Assembly: GCF_048773025.1 (NCBI RefSeq)
Contig: NC_133545.1
Coordinates: 79,632,001-79,696,000, forward strand
Direction: 5' to 3'
Length of the DNA: 64,000 nucleotides
From: Camelus bactrianus
Lineage: Eukaryota; Chordata; Mammalia; Artiodactyla; Camelidae
Shown: piece after piece, positions 35,291 through 45,390 of the stretch
How the letters are laid out: each line of letters starts with the position of its first letter
Numbering within the stretch: the stretch's first letter is position 1
Made by a program: the position numbers and the translations under genes
The notes under the pieces: model-generated
Database searches by the model: none
The model's input: only the letters and a program-made list of their open reading frames with translations
What the model was told of the DNA's origin: nothing

Positions 35291-35645
35291 AGACATTTAA
35301 AAAAAACCATAATGTAATTTTAAAAGTTAATGATATAAAAAAACCTTATATTCTCTCATATCCCCTTGCCTATTTTCCTTTAAGGCATTTATCATGATTA
35401 CTAATTTAGACATTTACATACAAGTTTAACTTGTTTAAGTTTTGATTCCAGTCATGAGTCTGTATGCTGGTTGAGAGCCAGGACCACATTTTTTTGTGTT
35501 TAATTCTCATCACAGAGTACACTCAACATCTAACTTATTGCCTACTGCATTATAGGCATCTAAGAATCGTTTTGAATAAATAAATAATAATGTGTAATTA
35601 TTTATGAAGGTAAAATCCCCAAATGTGACCGTGTTATCTTAGGGC
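35291..35645. other. Unique sequence with a MIR/L2-like trace
   Basis: 'GTTGAGAGCCAGGACCACATT' to 'AAGAATCGTTTTGAATAAATAA' (35471-35584) has the layout of an L2/MIR 3' terminus but is heavily decayed. Confidence 0.35.
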
Positions 35646-36335
35646 TTGAGAAATTTTATGTTTTAATAACTTTATTGATCTATAATTGGAACAGAAATTG
35701 CCATGTTTAAAGTGTATAATATGACCCATTCTGACACATGTATCCCATGAAACTCACTACAATCAAGATGGTGAACATATCCATCATCCCCGAAAGTTTG
35801 CTTGTGACTCTTTTAATCCTCTCCTTACCACCCCCTACACTGTACCCTGCTCCATAAATATATCAAAAGTTATCAAGCAGTACATTTAAAATATGGCAGC
35901 TTATTGTAGGTCAATTATACCTTCATCTGCTTTTTGTTGCTGTATATTAGTTTGCATTTTCTAGAATTTTGTGCAAAGGAATCATATCATCTGCCTTTTT
36001 TTTTCTTTTTTTTTGGTCTGGCTTCTTTCACTCAAGATAGTTATTCTGAGATTCATTCGTGTTGTCATGTGCATCCACAGTTCAATTCTTTTTTTACTGC
36101 TGAGTAGTATTCCATTGTGTGGATACCCACAACTTTTACATTCATCTATCAGTGAGCATTAGCAGTGTTTTCAGTTTTGGGTTGCTGTGAACATTTGTAT
36201 ACACGTCTTTGAATGAATATATGCTTTCACTGTCCATGGGTAAACACCTAGGAGTGGAATGACTGCATCATACGGTAGATACACGTAACTTTTTAAGGCA
36301 TCCAAATTGTTTTACAAAGTGGTTGTTTTGCCAAC
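35646..36335 (-). mobile_element. Ancient L1M 3' end
   Basis: Reverse-oriented old L1: 'AACTTTATTGATCTATAATTG', 'GGCTTCTTTCACTCAAGATAG', 'GCTGAGTAGTATTCCATTGTG', 'CACCTAGGAGTGGAATGACTG', 'CAAATTGTTTTACAAAGTGG'. No open frame of note. Confidence 0.75.
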
Positions 36336-36392
36336 CAGCATGGGGATTTGTCAGTGGCATGAAGGCGTTAGTGATAGAGACGGGAGTGGGAC

Positions 36393-36895
36393 CAGACAAT
36401 TATTCCCAGAAGTAAAATAGCTGGATCATATGGTAGTTCCATTTGTAATTTCTGAGGAACCTCCATACTGTTTTCCATAGTGGCTGTACCAATTTACATT
36501 CCCACCAACAGTGCATAAGGGTCTCCTTTTCTCCACATCTCACCAGCATTTATCATCCCTTCTTTTTGATGATAGCCATTCTATCAGACTTGGGGTGACA
36601 TCTCTTTTTTTTTTTTTTTGCATTTCCCTTATGAGTAGTGATGCTGAACACCTTTTCATGTACCTGTTGACCATTTGTATATCTTCTTAGGAAAAATGTC
36701 TATTTGGGTCCTTTGCTCATTTTCCATTGGATTATTTGGTTTTTTTGCTATTGAGTTGCAGTATTTTATTGACTATTATAAATGCAAAGAGTCTCAAAGG
36801 GCAACCTGCGGAATGGGAAAAATATTTGCAAATGATAGATCTAATAAGAGGTTAATATCCAAAATATATAAAGAACTTAGACCAAAAAATAAATA
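36393..36895 (-). mobile_element. Second old L1 with inverted 5' portion
   Basis: Positions 36393-36780 are L1 in reverse ('AGCTGGATCATATGGTAGTTC', 'CCATAGTGGCTGTACCAATTT', 'CCCACCAACAGTGCATAAGGG'). Positions 36785-36895 are L1 ORF2 in forward orientation ('AACCTGCGGAATGGGAAAAAT', 'AGAGGTTAATATCCAAAATAT'). It overlaps the same part of L1 as the preceding copy, so it is a separate insertion. The 3'UTR is missing. Confidence 0.7.
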
Positions 36896-36966
36896 AATAA
36901 ATAAAATGGGAATAGGGCTTGAATAGACGTTTATCCAAAGAAAGTATAATAAATACTGCAATCAGT

Positions 36967-37149
36967 CTTGTAAAATCATTTTTTTAATAATTGTAGAAAT
37001 ATTTTTTATCTTGTAAAATCATTTCGTGAAAGGGGAAGATGGAAATTAAGGGACACTGGCTGGATTTTTCTGTTTTTATCTAGGATGGTCACGCAGGTAG
37101 AAAAGATAATGACATTGAAGAGCTTGTAAAATCAAGATAAAAAATATTT
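36967..37149. repeat. Perfect 17-bp inverted repeat with three copies of a 12-mer
   Basis: AAATATTTTTTATCTTG (36997-37013) is the exact reverse complement of 37133-37149. CTTGTAAAATCA occurs three times in direct orientation, at 36967, 37010 and 37123. The 119-bp interior holds the segment that recurs at 39048-39170. No known element is recognised. Confidence 0.8.
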
Positions 37150-37250
37150 ACCTTCTAGGGTCAGTGTGAGGATTCAATGTGTTAATATACATAAAGAACT
37201 GAGGACAGTATAGAGCATATAGTGAATACTCTATTATGTCTACCATCTCA
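37150..37250 (-). repeat. MIR remnant
   Basis: 'GTCAGTGTGAGGATTCAATGT', 'TTAATATACATAAAGAACTGA' and 'CATATAGTGAATACTC' match the reversed MIR terminal part. Diverged. Confidence 0.55.
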
Positions 37251-37355
37251 GACTTTTAAATCTTAGGATCTCTTGACGCCATTACAAAATTGCTTAGCAC
37301 CACCATAAAGCTTCTGTGCTCAAGGATTACATTTATCAATATTTACTGTATTAGA

Positions 37356-37602
37356 AATTAAAACCAATAAACTTAAAAAAAATGAAAAAAGCAAGAGTAA
37401 ACAAATGGGACCTCATTAAAGTTATAAGCTTTTGCACAGCAAAGGAAACCATAAACAAAACAATAAGACAACCTACAGAATGGGAGAAAATGTTTGCAAA
37501 TGATGCGACTGAATAGGGCCTCATCCCCAGAATATACAAACGGCTCATACAGCTTAATAACAAAAAATTAGCCCAATCCAAAAATGGCCCAAAGATCTAA
37601 AT
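37356..37602 (+). mobile_element. Internal L1 ORF2 fragment truncated at both ends
   Basis: 'GCAAGAGTAAACAAATGGGAC', 'TTTTGCACAGCAAAGGAAACC', 'CAACCTACAGAATGGGAGAAA', 'CTCATACAGCTTAATAAC'. Neither the 3'UTR nor a poly(A) follows, which is not the usual 5'-only truncation. No duplications were seen. Confidence 0.8.
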
Positions 37603-38005
37603 AAAAATGTTCATTCATGAAGTCATTTAAAATAACTACATGATAACATAATTTAAAAATTAAGAATAACTATACTTTCTCCAAAGAATTAGGAGGAAGA
37701 GTGGCATTGTTCTACGTTTGTGCAAATCTTGGTAGTATCTGGCTCACTAGAAGATGCTTGGAACCATACCTGCTTCTGCATTCAGTCTGCTATAAATCAC
37801 ACATCAGGAGGCCTGGGGGAAACTCCATTGTACTCTCCACAGAAAGTGAAAGTGAAAGAGGCAAATCCCATTTTATGATTATTTGAAAAAGTTTTGACCT
37901 CATGGACCCAGGTTTCAGGGACCCTCAAGAGTCCTCAAACTGATTACACCTTGAGAACGACCCCATATTTTCTATTATTATTATTGTTGTTGTTGTTATG
38001 GTTAC

Positions 38006-38037
<32 letters not shown>

Positions 38038-38122
38038 AAAACCAGGATAGAAATGGATTTTCCAAAGTTAGACTATGTGTGAAGTTCTCTTTATAAAACT
38101 GGTTCTATGCAGACATCCATTT
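37603..38122. other. Unique sequence with a compound microsatellite
   Basis: A compound (ATT)/(GTT)/(GAT) repeat lies at about 37970-38034, with about nine GAT units. The frame 37894-38082 spans it and is a repeat artefact. Confidence 0.7.
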
Positions 38123-38138
38123 AAAAGTGCTCGTCTTT

Positions 38139-38693
38139 CCCCAATGTTCACAGCAGCACTATTTATGACAGCCAAGACATGGAAGCAACCTAAATGTCCA
38201 TTGACCAATGACTGGATAAAGAAGCTGTGGTGTATTTATACAATGGAATACTACTCAGTCATAAAAATGATAAAATAATGTCATTTGCAGCAACATGGAT
38301 GGACCTGGAGAATGTCATTTGAATGGAAGCAAGCCAGAAAGAGAAATCGTTCATGTGCGAAATCTAAAAAAAAAAAAAAAAGACAAATGAACTTATATAT
38401 AAAACAGAAGCAGACTCACAGACATAGAATACAGACTTGTGGTTGCCAGGGGGGAGGGGGGTGAGAAGGGATAAACTGGGAGATCGAGATTTGCAGATAC
38501 TGACTGATATATATAAAATAGATAAATAAGTTTATGCTGTATAGCACAGGGAAATATATTCAGTATCTTGTAGTAGCTTATAGTGAAAAAGAATATGAAA
38601 ATGAATATATGTATGTCCATGTATGACTGAAGCATTGTGCTGTACACCAGAAATTGACACAACATTGTAAACTGACTATAAACTCAATAAAGA
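38139..38693 (+). mobile_element. L1 3' end with 16-bp target-site duplication (type B tail)
   Basis: The insert begins in the ORF2 C-terminal codons. Frame 38075-38278 reads from flank into MFTAALFMTAKTWKQPKC and [15 protein letters not shown], characteristic of ORF2. It ends in the 3'UTR 'CACCAGAAATTGACACAACA' and 'CTCAATAAAGAA'. Direct repeats AAAAGTGCTCGTCTTT (38123-38138) and AAAAGTGCTTGTCTTT (38694-38709) differ at one base. Confidence 0.93.
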
Positions 38694-38709
38694 AAAAGTG
38701 CTTGTCTTT

Positions 38710-39321
38710 GAAAGAGTGGAACTAGGTTTAGGTCAAAGTGCTGTGAACCTATTGATAGTCAGAATAAATGGATGGTGATATTTATCTTTTTCAGGCTTGT
38801 GGAGCTATAGGCATGAAATAAAGAGGAAAAAGTCCCCTAGTGCGCTGTTGCTGTAAGGAAACTGTGTGTGTGTGTTTGTACCACTGTAGAGAATTTTCAT
38901 GAGAAGTTACGTGTTAGCCCTGTGCTCAGACACGAAAAATGCGGATCATACAGTGAAACCCAGGAAAATTTTAATGCCTTTTCCCAAGGATATTCAGGCA
39001 GAAGAAATACATTCTGGAAGACCAAAATAAATAACTGTAACCAAAGCATTTCATGAAAAGGGAAAATGGAACTTAGGGGACATTTGTTCCCTCGGCTGGA
39101 TTTTTCTGTTTTTTATCCAGGATGGCCACCAGGTAGAAAAGATAACAATATTGAAGAGCTGATAATACAGTAGTATGTTCTCAGGCCATCCTTGTCCAGA
39201 ATCAACAGGGTCTTGAATTTCTCAGCTATTCATTTTAAAGGCAAAATCTCGTCCTTGTGTCTCAGGGGGAATATCATGCTCCCAAACTATGTTGTAAGAG
39301 AAAACTGAATTACAGGTCCTC
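38710..39321. other. Unique sequence holding the second copy of a 110-bp duplication
   Basis: Positions about 39048-39170 repeat the segment at about 37020-37130 in the same orientation. No gene recognised. Confidence 0.6.
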
Positions 39322-39338
39322 AAGACCAGCGATGCTGG

Positions 39339-39456
39339 TGGGGAGGGTGTGTTTCAAGTGGTAGAGCACATGCTTACATGCATGAGGTCCTGGGTTCACT
39401 CCCCAGTACCTCCCCTAAAAATAAATAAATAAACCTAATTACTTCCCTCCCTACCT

Positions 39457-39489
<33 letters not shown>
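39339..39489 (+). mobile_element. Camelid tRNA-derived SINE (Vic-1 type)
   Basis: The tRNA-like head runs 'GGGGAGGGTGTGTTTCAAGT', 'GGTAGAGCACATGC', 'GAGGTCCTGGGTTCACTCCCC', keeping a B-box-like GGTTCACTCC. It is followed by 'AAAAATAAATAAATAAACC' and a poly(A) of about 33. Flanking AAGACCAGCGATGCTGG (39322-39338) and AAGACCAATGATGCCAGG (39490-39507) look like imperfect target-site duplications. This SINE class is the main evidence for a camelid. Confidence 0.88.
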
Positions 39490-39493
<4 letters not shown>

Positions 39494-39507
39494 CCAATGA
39501 TGCCAGG

Positions 39508-40313
39508 CTCAGCATTGCCGAGTCATTCTTGAAGCTGTGGTCTCTGGGTCTCCCAGTGTAGCAGTTTCCCTCCGCCCTCTGTTCTCTTTTAAAAATAACC
39601 ATTCTGCTTTTGGCACTTTTCCTGTCCTCAGTTTCCCCAGAAGTATGAAAAACCAACAACAAAAGATCCCAGGGTACAGATTGGTTACACTGTCCAAGGG
39701 TCCATGGAAGTAAAATCCATCTAATGTGGCTTAGGGAAAATCAAAGTGGTTGAGAAAATGATCCACAGAAATGATCTACAGGACATGGAAGGGTAAGCAA
39801 CAGTGTGGTATTGAGGGTGGGTGCAAAGAGAGAAGGCAATGGATCATTCCAGAGGCTGATGGTGCCAAATGAAACTAGGAAAAACTGACCTTGAAAAAGA
39901 GGGTAAGAGATGAGCCAAAGGGAAGTGAACTAAAGGCTGTAGAAAGTGAAGTCTTGACTGTGTAGCTCTGCTCTTCTGTGCTGTCTCTCATCCACCTGTT
40001 ATCTGATCCCTCCTACATCAGCCTTGAAAATCATTCCCCAGCTGCAGGGTGAGCCATCCTCTGGAGGATGCTCTGCCGTGGTTCATACTCTAGGAAGAAG
40101 GCTGGGGTCATGTGGACGTGTAAGAAGAACAAGCGTTGCGAGATCTGGGGGAAAGATAAACTAGTGGAGGAATGGTGAGATTCATCTGTTAGAGACCAGA
40201 AAGCAGAGGATTCAAAAGCAAAGGAGTAGTAGAGAAATGAAAAAATTAAGGCTATAACAAAGGGAGAAACAATTCGCTAGAGAAAAGAACACATCTTAAC
40301 AGAGAGAAAGGAC
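39508..40313. other. Unique sequence
   Basis: No gene or named repeat seen; overlapping minus-strand frames near 39456-39697 begin inside the SINE tail and are not genes. Confidence 0.45.
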
Positions 40314-40328
40314 AGCTGGTGTAGAATT

Positions 40329-40450
40329 AGTTTTTAAATTTTTGGGGAGAGATTAGTTAGTTTTTATTAATTTTTTAGTGGAGGTACTGGGGATTGAACC
40401 CAGGACCTCTTGCATGCTAAGCACATGCTCCACCACTGAGCTATACCCTC
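40329..40450 (-). mobile_element. Camelid tRNA-derived SINE (Vic-1 type)
   Basis: Reverse orientation: 'AGTGGAGGTACTGGGGATTGA', 'ACCCAGGACCTCTTGCATGC', 'TCCACCACTGAGCTATACCC'. Flanks AGCTGGTGTAGAATT (40314-40328) and AACTGGTACAGAATT (40451-40465) match at 12 of 15 positions. The A-rich tail has decayed. Confidence 0.88.
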
Positions 40451-40725
40451 AACTGGTACAGAATTGAAGCAAACCTGCCTGCTGTGATAGCAGAGGAAAT
40501 AGACTAAGCCTAAGTAGGAGTGGATTCTTCTTGGTGACCTGCTGAATGCCTTCTCTTGCTTCTTGCCTTCTAGAGGTGCTCAGCTATAGTATCTCTTCTC
40601 ACTTGAAACACTGCAGAGGATTTTTTGAGTAACAGAGATGACCAACACCTCTAATTTATCTTGATTCCCTGTGCAGTATTTCTCTCTCAGGCTCCTTAGG
40701 GTTTTAGTCATTAAGGAATTAAGGA

Positions 40726-40847
40726 CATCTTGGGGAATGTAGCCAATATTTTATAATAACTATAAACGGAGAATAACCTTTAAAAATTGTGAATCACTAG
40801 ATTGTACACCTGTAACTTGTATAATATCAACTCCTTCAACTAAAAAA
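40726..40847 (+). mobile_element. L1 3' tip with target-site duplication
   Basis: 'GCCAATATTTTATAATAACTA', 'AAAATTGTGAATCACTAGATT', 'GTACACCTGTAACTTGTATAA' and 'CCTTCAACTAAAAAAAA' form the 3' terminus of an older L1. Flanks AAGGAATTAAGGA (40713-40725) and AAGGAAATTAAGGA (40848-40861) differ by one inserted base. Confidence 0.8.
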
Positions 40848-40861
40848 AAGGAAATTAAGGA

Positions 40862-42279
40862 TAGCTCTATCTCATTTCCTGAGAAGTTGGGGACTAGCTG
40901 TGATTTATGGGGGGGCCTGTTGCTGTCTTTTATACAAGGTGGTCAGCTTTGGGGAAATGGGCATGTCTAGCTAATCTGTGATGCAGGGAGAGGGCCGTAG
41001 AGCATTAGAAAAAAGCATCATTTAATGAAAATTTGGTGGAGAGAGGGGAGAGCGGAAGAGATGATGGTAATGGTGAATATTTCACTTAAGGAATTTTCTT
41101 TCCTCAATTCTTTTGTGAACATGGGAGTAAAAATTAGTTGAAATACTTTCTGCCCTTCTCCCTTTGTTTTCCATTGCTTTAACCGTAAACGTGTCTGCTG
41201 CCCACACCGACAGAGGAGCACCAGATGGTTTTGCGCATGCTGTTCCCTTTGCCTTGACTAGAAAATGCCCTCTGCTTATATCACAGTCAAAACCCTTCCA
41301 CCATCTTGGTGGAGCTTTCCTCAGTTCCCCAGCAGTATTCATCTTTCCTGCCTCTCTATTGTCCTCCCATATAGGTAAATAACTTAACATTTGCTGGGTG
41401 CCTACACAGTATAACTCAGTATGCTCTCACAAGACATTATCTCCACATTACAGCACCCTTGAGGAGTTACGAGAACCTCACGGTGCAGAAAAGTGGCCGT
41501 TTTCTGAAGGCTACACCCAGTCAGAGGTAAGAGATGGAAGAGGGATGACTCAAGCCTGTATCTCATGGTGCCTAAAACTGTAAGCATCTTCTGGCAAATA
41601 GAATCAAACAATCCCCAGAGATAAATTTTGTAATGCATTTCATTTATTGTATAAAAAAGCAATCTGTGCTGCGTTTAAGTCATCTACACGTGTTTGTGTT
41701 TCCTACTAAATTATGAATCTTTGAATGTCAGGAAGCAGATCTTTATTCCAGTCTCTGTATTACCCAGAGTGCCTACCGGGAGATCTTACTATAGACGATA
41801 AATACAAGCTGCTAATTGAATAGCTCAAAACTACCTCTGGGTTTTTATCCTTCCATCTGTCCTGTTTTGCCACTCTTGACCTGGACCTCAGTCCTTCCAT
41901 TTTTTTGGACCAGAGTCTGGGGTCTCAATCAAACTTTTACACCGAAGTGAGATGCCTTAACTCATGCCACCTGGAGACTTGTCATTATGGGGACTCCTAA
42001 GAGCAGTGGTGGTCACCAATTTTACCTCAGTTTCCTGGTAGGACAATTTTAATCAACTGGACATCCCAGAACAACAAATTCACCCCAAAGCATTCTAAAG
42101 CAGGGATCTGGAACCTGGATTTCCCCTTGGATGAAACTTCCCTGCTGCTGCCTGCCCTTGGGCAAGTTGCCTCATCCCTCAGATCCCTAGATTTTTCATC
42201 TGAGAAAGGGAGATGATCATTCTTACCCTGACGGTCATGAAAATAAATCTCAAAACTAAAATTATGACACGGACCTCCC
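40862..42279. other. Mostly unique; decayed MIR copies
   Basis: A MIR-like core in plus orientation is visible at about 41388-41535 and another in minus orientation at about 42130-42235 ('CTTGGGCAAGTTGCCTCATCC'). Open frames around 41082-41390 are not recognisable. Confidence 0.45.
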
Positions 42280-43065
42280 TTCTCCAGCCTGGTCTTCCTC
42301 CTGTCGATGTACCACGTCTGTCTATGGCATCACCAACTGTACATTTTGTGCAACCCAGAAAGACACTTCCCTCTCCTTCAAGCTCTGCTATCAATCAGCT
42401 ACCAAGTTCTGTGAGCTCATTCAGTTCCCTGCATCACCAGGACCACCACCCATAACTAACTGGTCTCACCAAATCTACTTCTATTACCGCCGTTCCCAGA
42501 CCTAACTTTCCACACTATACCCAGAGACATCTTTCAGAATTTAAGTGGGAGTCACTGCCAAAATATTCTCAGTGGCTTCACAGTACTCCTGGCTCAGCTA
42601 AAGAATCTCTGATACAGCCTGAGACCCTGTGTGCTCTGGGGTTATTTCCAGCCTCTCTCTCCCAGACTGTGCTCCACACAAGGCAGAAAGCTTCCGTCGA
42701 TCTTCTCCAATAAGCCATGCACATTTCTGCTGCAGAGAATGTTTACCCATCATGCCCTTTCTCTTTTTGCCCCTAACATTCTTTCAGTTTTACTTTATTT
42801 CAAGTTAACTGCTTAACTCTCCTTTGCTCACCTACACACCCAAGACTAGGCCAATTCCTTTGATATAGATTCTCCTATCACTGTTTCACTTTCCTCCCCA
42901 GCTCTCAGAATAATTAAAAAATTTACATTTCTGTGAATCTTTGACAAACCTCTGTCCAAACATCAGCATGTAAGACCCTTGAGGAACTATGTTTGGCTGT
43001 ATCTCTAGCACTTAATACAACACCTGGCACAAGTACAGGCTTCATAAATATTTATTGAATGAGTC
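42280..43065 (+). repeat. L2 LINE 3' region
   Basis: Pyrimidine-rich L2-like text ending with 'GTAAGACCCTTGAGGAACTAT', 'CACTTAATACAACACCTGGCA' and 'CATAAATATTTATTGAATGA', the L2 3' terminus layout. Coding traces are not preserved. Left boundary is approximate. Confidence 0.6.
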
Positions 43066-43179
43066 TGTACTTTATATATGGTAGCCTTTATTCTGAATGT
43101 TACCCAACTCTCCGGTTTCATAGGAAAAGCTCCATTTTTGGATTCCGAGCTGGTTCAAATCACGGTCCTGTTAATCTTG

Positions 43180-43312
43180 AGCAGTTATATCCTTTTGTAG
43201 CTCATCTGTAAAATGGGGATGACTGTCCCTGCCTCACTGAGTTGTTGTGAGGTTTTAGTGAGCTAATACAATGTCAAGTGTCTGAAACGGGCCTGACTCA
43301 GGGCTTCATCAG
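43180..43312 (-). repeat. MIR SINE
   Basis: 'CTCATCTGTAAAATGGGGATG', 'CTGAGTTGTTGTGAGGTTTTA', 'GAGCTAATACAATGTCAAGTG' is reversed MIR, well preserved. Confidence 0.8.
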
Positions 43313-43324
43313 CGTTGGATAGTA

Positions 43325-43382
43325 AAATTATTGTGATTAACCTAGGCCAGAAAAAAATTGTTGTAATTAACCTAGGCCAGAA
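43325..43382 (+). repeat. Two-copy 30-bp tandem duplication
   Basis: The unit ATTAACCTAGGCCAGAA with its upstream A/T-rich part is present twice with a 30-bp period: CCTAGGCCAG lies at 43341-43350 and again at 43371-43380. It sits 50-100 bp upstream of the CpG island and each unit has a homeodomain-type ATTAA core. Confidence 0.85.
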
Positions 43383-43424
43383 GGTCATGTAAATAACCTG
43401 AGTGTAAGCAAACAGTTGTCCGTA

Positions 43425-43438
43425 GGTCAACCTTGACC
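43425..43438. promoter_or_regulatory. Palindrome of nuclear-receptor half sites
   Basis: GGTCAACCTTGACC is a perfect 6-bp inverted repeat with a 2-bp spacer. It includes AGGTCA and its inverted partner TGACC, so it resembles nuclear-receptor or ERR/ROR-type half sites. It lies at the left edge of the CpG island. Function is inferred only from motif. Confidence 0.35.
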
Positions 43439-43960
43439 ACCTGGAGCGTCAAGGAGGGAGTCTCCGGCCTCATTCTGCAGTCCCGTCGCGTCCCCCCCGC
43501 CCACCCCCGCCGCAAAACTGTCCAGGAAGTTTCAATCCCAGGGGAGGTTGAGGCTGCAGGGAGGTGGCAGCGAGAGGACACCCGAGGGCGCTGCAGAGGT
43601 CGGGGCGGCAGTTCAGCCCCAGCCCGGCGGCCCCGCCGCCTCCTCCGCAACTGCTCGGCTCGCCGTCTGTGTCCGCAGCCCGGGCAGCATCCCAGGAAGG
43701 CGACGCCGGGAGCCACCGCGCCTCGCCTGCCCTCCGCGAACCCGCGTGCTTCCGGCAAGTTTGGCTCAGCCCTCGCAGGTCCCGCATCCACCCGGCCCGA
43801 TTTTTCGGGTTCGGTCGGCTGCTCCCGCCTCCCTCCCCGGCCCGAGGTGGCGACCGGACGCGCAAGCGGCGTCCCATCTGGGGTGGCTGCACAAACAGCG
43901 GGGGTGTCTGCGCCTCCAGGGGCAGGGACGGGGTGTCAGCGCGAACTTCGCATTTTAATC
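43430..43960. promoter_or_regulatory. CpG island, probable promoter
   Basis: GC-rich DNA in an otherwise AT-rich window. I count about 39 CpG dinucleotides in 43561-43860, far above the genome background, which implies germline-unmethylated DNA. A GC box GGGGCGG lies at 43602-43608. No TATA box is evident, as is common for such promoters. Long open frames on both strands (for example 43433-44017 plus and 43470-43892 minus) are expected from GC content, are Arg/Pro/Ala-rich without domains, and overlap one another, so I do not call a CDS. Direction of transcription is not known; a candidate exon lies 1.1 kb to the right on the plus strand. Confidence 0.8.
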
Positions 43961-44048
43961 ACGTTTAGGAGGACCTTTCGGTCGTCAGGTCCCAGGAGGG
44001 CTCCCCAGTTGATGTAGGTCCTTTTTGCTGGGGGATGCAGATTTAAGG

Positions 44049-44076
44049 GGTGTGTGTGTGTGTGTGTGTGTGTGTA
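44049..44076 (+). repeat. (GT)n microsatellite
   Basis: About 14 GT units just right of the CpG island. Confidence 0.95.
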
Positions 44077-45101
44077 AATCTTTACATTATGGGGCACCTT
44101 AATGAGAAGTCTATGAGACTTCAATTCTCAGTTCTTTCCTCCTAAAGCTTTCTTTAAACATGGAAGTAGTTTTTATTTCCTCACTTGAGGTTCCTTTCAT
44201 TTAATTTTCAAGCGATGATATAATACAACGCTATAATATACAGAATAATACATATTCTAAATTAAACATTTCTCATAACTCCTCTACCCTTCAAACTGAG
44301 CGTTAATTTTGAACCTTGGAAAAGCATTCTCATTTTAATAACAAAGTTTTCCCATACATTTTTCTTTTGAAAAGTTAGAGTACACCAACCAATGAACTTA
44401 AATTTAAAAAGCGGACAAATGCAAACATTGAAAACTCCACAGAGACGCCAAATTAATGGATACTACTTATGGTTTTGGATTTTCAAAGAATGGCTTTGCG
44501 GTATCTGTCAGATTGTCTTGAAAATCAAGTTCTGATCTTAATCATGAAAGGGTTAAATAGCTTCTAGGTTATATTCATGTCACTCTTAGAATAGCTGACC
44601 CATAATACATCAGCAGTCTATCCTAGGGCGTGTGGGATCAAATACCTTAAATTAAATGAAAAAAAGTTGAAATATTTGTCGTCACGTTACGTCAGTTTAG
44701 ATGAGTTGCAAGTAAATCATTTCCTAACCTTTTAAAAGATGAAAAGTTTTGATGACTACTGTTTACACACTTTGAATATTTTATATTTGCGTGGTCATCA
44801 CAGTTTACACAAATGATTGCTTATATCCATTTCCAATCGACAAATAGGAGAGTAGCTGTGATATTTGACAGTTAACATTTCATGCTTTTCCATAAAGGTG
44901 ACGTTATATAAAACTGCAGAGATTACTGCCTATTATCAAAAGGTCATTTAGAGAATCTGGAGATAAACTCATTATGGACAGGTGAAGAGAAGTAGGGTAA
45001 TTAATTAGAATTGAAAAAAACTGATATGGAGTCATAGAAATCAAAGTCATGATTAGCACATGAAATAGTTAATTTTGTTTTTGTTTTTGTTTTAAACACA
45101 G
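44077..45101. other. Repeat-free AT-rich flank of the CpG island
   Basis: No gene or repeat recognised. A CRE/ATF-like TTACGTCA lies at 44687-44694. The stretch ends in a T-rich run and 'AAACACAG', a good splice acceptor context for the candidate exon. Confidence 0.4.
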
Positions 45102-45181
45102 GTTTCCAGAGCCTTACCAAAAAAATCCTCTTACGTTTGTTAAACATTTAGTGGAAGATTACAGCCAATGTTTTGTCTTTG
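45102..45181 (+). other. Candidate exon, 80 nt (gene unidentified)
   Basis: It is preceded by a long T/G-rich pyrimidine tract and ACAG, and followed by GTGAGT, a near-ideal donor. Only one of three frames is open for the whole length: 26 codons from 45103, beginning FPEPYQKNPLTFVKH and ending CFVF, with one base left over at each end (phases 2 and 1). An open frame of this length occurs by chance about one time in four, so coding is unproven; a 5'UTR exon is also possible. It lies 1.1 kb downstream of the CpG island. I do not recognise the peptide. Confidence 0.35.
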
Positions 45182-45390
45182 GTGAGTAGCTGTTTGTCTC
45201 ACTTTATTTACTTGGTATTGGATATTTGTCAATGTCATTTCGTATCTACAGAAAATTCTTACGCTCTATGGAGGTAGGGAATGTGTGTGTGCGTGTCTGC
45301 CGGAGGTCACGTGACGGTTTCATCCTATTTGGTGGAGCAGCTTGACTTTTTTTTCCCCTTGTTTTTGGTGATGGTTGTGAGTGCAGAAGT

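Noticed and set aside
37894-38082. Leu/Met-run peptide
   Set aside because: It arises from a TTA/GTT/GAT microsatellite.
39339-39489. tRNA gene
   Set aside because: The tRNA-like head has a degenerate A box and is followed by a SINE body and poly(A); it is a SINE.
43433-44017. 194-codon open frame in the CpG island
   Set aside because: Open frames exist here in most frames of both strands because stops are rare in GC-rich DNA. The peptide is Arg/Pro/Ala-rich with no domain.
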